Assembly: GCF_019799925.1 (NCBI RefSeq)
Contig: NZ_JABGCG010000007.1
Location: 62,001 to 126,000 of the forward strand
Direction of reading: 5' to 3'
Source of the DNA: Blastococcus sp. CPCC 205250
Lineage (GTDB): Bacteria; Actinomycetota; Actinomycetes; Mycobacteriales; Geodermatophilaceae
Length of the DNA stretch: 64,000 bases
The position numbers and the translations under genes were made by a program. The stretch's first letter is position 1. Each line of letters opens with the position of its first letter. The notes under the pieces are model-generated. The model did no database searches, was not told the DNA's origin, and saw only the letters and a list, made by a program, of their open reading frames with translations. This document shows positions 61,974-64,000 of this stretch, in pieces.

Positions 61974-64000
61974 TCACCCGCGCCAGTCGTACTCCTCCAG
62001 GCGCACGGCCTCACCGGTGCCCGAGCCGAAGACGTCGGGGCTGTAGTACTGCCCGTCGTCGTACCCGGCCATCGTGTAGACGGCGGCGCGGGCCTCCTCG
62101 GTGGGCTCGACCGTGATGTTCCGGTAGCGGCTGATGCCCGTACCGGCCGGGATCAGCTTCCCGATGATCACGTTCTCCTTGAGGCCGAGCAGGCTGTCGC
62201 TCTTGCCCTGGATCGCGGCGTCGGTGAGCACCTTGGTCGTCTCCTGGAAGGAGGCGGCCGACAGCCACGACTCGGTCGCGAGCGAGGCCTTGGTGATGCC
62301 CATGAGCACCGGACGGGCCGAGGCCGGCTCGCCGCCCTCGGCGACGACACGGCGGTTCTCGGTCTCGAACAGCGTCCGCTCGACCAGCGCACCCGGCAGG
62401 AACTCCGTGGCGCCCGAGTCGATGATGGTCACCCGCTTCAGCATCTGGCGGATGATCACCTCGATGTGCTTGTCGTGGATCGACACGCCCTGGCTGCGGT
62501 AGACCTCCTGGACCTCGCGGACGAGGTGCAGCTGCACCTCGCGCGGGCCCATGATCCGCAGCACCTCGTGCGGGTCCACCGCACCCTCGGTCAGCTGCTC
62601 GCCGACCTCGACGTGGGCGCCGTCCTCGACCCGCAGCCGCGACCGGCGCGACAGCTTGTCGATGACGACCTCGTCGGAGCCGTCGTCCGGGGTGATCGTG
62701 AGCTTCCGGAACTGCTCGCCGTCCTCGATGCGGACGGTGCCGGCCAGCTCGGCGATCGGCGCCTTGCCCTTGGGGACGCGGGCCTCGAAGAGCTCCACCA
62801 CACGCGGCAGACCGTGGGTGATGTCCTCACCCGCGACACCACCGGTGTGGAAGGTGCGCATCGTCAGCTGGGTGCCGGGCTCACCGATCGACTGGGCGGC
62901 GATGATGCCGACCGCCTCGCCGACGTCCACGAGCTTGCCGGTCGCGAGCGACCGGCCGTAGCACGTGGCGCAGGTGCCGAGCAGCGACTCGCAGGTCAGG
63001 ACGCAGCGGACCTTGACCTCGGCGACGCCGGCGTCGATGAGCTCGGCGAGCAGCACGTCACCCAGGTCGGCCCCCGCCTGCGCGATGACCGTCCCGTCCT
63101 CGGCGACCGCGTCGGCGGCCAGGGCTCGGGCGTAGACGCTGGTCTCGACGTGCGCGTCGCGGGTCAGCTGACCGTTGACGACGGTGCCGATCGGCATGAT
63201 CACGCCACGCTCGGTGCCGCAGTCCTCCTCGCGGATGATGACGTCCTGCGAGACGTCCACCAGCCGGCGGGTGAGGTAGCCGGAGTCGGCGGTCCGCAGC
63301 GCGGTGTCGGCCAGGCCCTTGCGGGCGCCGTGCGTGGAGATGAAGTACTCCAGCACCGACAGACCCTCCCGGAAGTTGGCCTTGATCGGCCGCGGGATGA
63401 TCTCGCCCTTCGGGTTGGCCACCAGGCCACGCATGCCGGCGATCTGGCTGATCTGCATCATGTTGCCTCGGGCGCCCGAGTTGACCATGACCCAGACCGG
63501 GTTGGTGGTGGGGAAGTTGTCCACCATCGCCTGGCTGACCTCGGCCCGCGCACGGGTCCAGATCTCGATCAGCTCGCCACGACGCTCGGAGTCGGTGATG
63601 ACGCCGCGCTCGTACTGCTTCTCGATCTGCCGGGCCTCGGCCTCGTGCCGGTCCAGGATCGCCTGCTTCGACGGCGGCGTGACGACATCGTCGATGGCGA
63701 TCGTGATCCCGGCGCGGGTGGCCCAGTGGAAGCCGGCCGACTTGAGGGCGTCCAGCGTCGCCGCGACCTGCACCTTGGGGTAGCGCTCGGCGAGGTCGTT
63801 GACGATCGCCCCGAGCTCCTTCTTCGGCACCTGGTAGTTGACGAAGCGGTAGTCCTCGGGCAGGGCCTCGTTGAACAGCACCCGGCCCAGGCTGGTGAGC
63901 ACGCGCGCGGGGGCGCCCGGCGTCCAGTCCTCCGGCTGCTCCCAGACGTGACCAGCAGCGTCGTTCACGCCGTTGTCGACGCCGAAGACCTCGTCCAGGC
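61974..64000 (-). CDS. rpoC: DNA-directed RNA polymerase subunit beta', C-terminal part
   Basis: About 675 residues of the 3' half; the frame is open past base 64000. The bridge helix region is [20 protein letters not shown], the trigger-loop region [20 protein letters not shown], and the second zinc site has Cys in [10 protein letters not shown] and [35 protein letters not shown] and the C-terminal tail ending RLEEYDWRG complete it. beta' forms the catalytic cleft with RpoB. It lies upstream of the rpsL operon in the same direction, as in relatives, but two plus-strand genes and a third protein separate them here. Confidence 0.98.
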   Translation of the reverse strand, partial: LDEVFGVDNGVNDAAGHVWEQPEDWTPGAPARVLTSLGRVLFNEALPEDYRFVNYQVPKKELGAIVNDLAERYPKVQVAATLDALKSAGFHWATRAGITIAIDDVVTPPSKQAILDRHEAEARQIEKQYERGVITDSERRGELIEIWTRARAEVSQAMVDNFPTTNPVWVMVNSGARGNMMQISQIAGMRGLVANPKGEIIPRPIKANFREGLSVLEYFISTHGARKGLADTALRTADSGYLTRRLVDVSQDVIIREEDCGTERGVIMPIGTVVNGQLTRDAHVETSVYARALAADAVAEDGTVIAQAGADLGDVLLAELIDAGVAEVKVRCVLTCESLLGTCATCYGRSLATGKLVDVGEAVGIIAAQSIGEPGTQLTMRTFHTGGVAGEDITHGLPRVVELFEARVPKGKAPIAELAGTVRIEDGEQFRKLTITPDDGSDEVVIDKLSRRSRLRVEDGAHVEVGEQLTEGAVDPHEVLRIMGPREVQLHLVREVQEVYRSQGVSIHDKHIEVIIRQMLKRVTIIDSGATEFLPGALVERTLFETENRRVVAEGGEPASARPVLMGITKASLATESWLSAASFQETTKVLTDAAIQGKSDSLLGLKENVIIGKLIPAGTGISRYRNITVEPTEEARAAVYTMAGYDDGQYYSPDVFGSGTGEAVRLEEYDWRG

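Overview
This is a very GC-rich window with frequent GTG starts, many 4-base stop/start overlaps (GTGA), weak -35 boxes and TANNNT-type -10 boxes. It is chromosomal DNA of an actinobacterium. The order guaA-guaB3-guaB, a bldM/whiD pair, groEL-groES, the t6A genes, alr, glmS/glmM, rplM-rpsI, then the rpoA, spc, S10 and str ribosomal clusters matches the conserved backbone I know from Mycobacterium and Streptomyces. A Geodermatophilaceae-like lineage (Blastococcus, Geodermatophilus, Modestobacter) is my guess. The sequence alone does not prove the genus. No tRNA, rRNA, CRISPR array, prophage or insertion sequence was seen.

Bases 1-6886 are accessory and regulatory. They hold the end of a GGDEF protein, a carboxymuconolactone-decarboxylase/ECF41 sigma factor pair with a matching ECF41-type promoter, a PIG-L deacetylase, a PspC-domain histidine kinase with its LuxR-type regulator, a divergent PspC/small membrane protein operon, and a two-domain META lipoprotein. 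Bases 6888-16793 hold purine genes (guaA, guaB3, guaB), a DUF5319-like protein, a divergent BldM-like regulator and WhiD/WhiB3-like protein, groES-groEL under a CIRCE operator, and a THUMP-like methyltransferase. Bases 16810-29495 form a long minus-strand series: rplM-rpsI, glmM, glmS, a hydrolase, acpS, nnr, alr, a hydrolase, udg, tsaE, tsaB, rimI, tsaD. It joins translation, cell-wall precursor supply, metabolite repair and tRNA t6A modification.

Bases 29641-36627 hold a lipoprotein/carbonic anhydrase pair, a molybdenum-cofactor set (moeA-moaC-moaB, fdhD, a mobA-like gene), an NAD(P)-binding protein and truA. Bases 36695-58926 are the ribosomal superregion, all on the minus strand. From upstream to downstream it runs rpsL-rpsG-fusA-tuf, rpsJ to rpsQ (S10), rplN to rplO (spc), secY-adk-map, then infA-rpmJ-rpsM-rpsK-rpsD-rpoA-rplQ. 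Several strong hairpins divide it into transcription units. Clear promoter-like sequences lie upstream of rpsL and infA, and a weaker one upstream of secY.

The right end (59462-61880) holds a cytoplasmic-looking trypsin-fold protease, a 71-residue protein resembling the protease's own N-terminal domain, and an LLM-class flavin oxidoreductase. The 3' part of rpoC runs off the window. The points most worth checking are the protease/mini-protein pair, stop codons that double as -10 boxes of apparently leaderless genes, the GuaB3 without a catalytic cysteine, the BldM-like regulator without a phosphoacceptor, and the acidic tails on S3, L4, L17 and RpoA.
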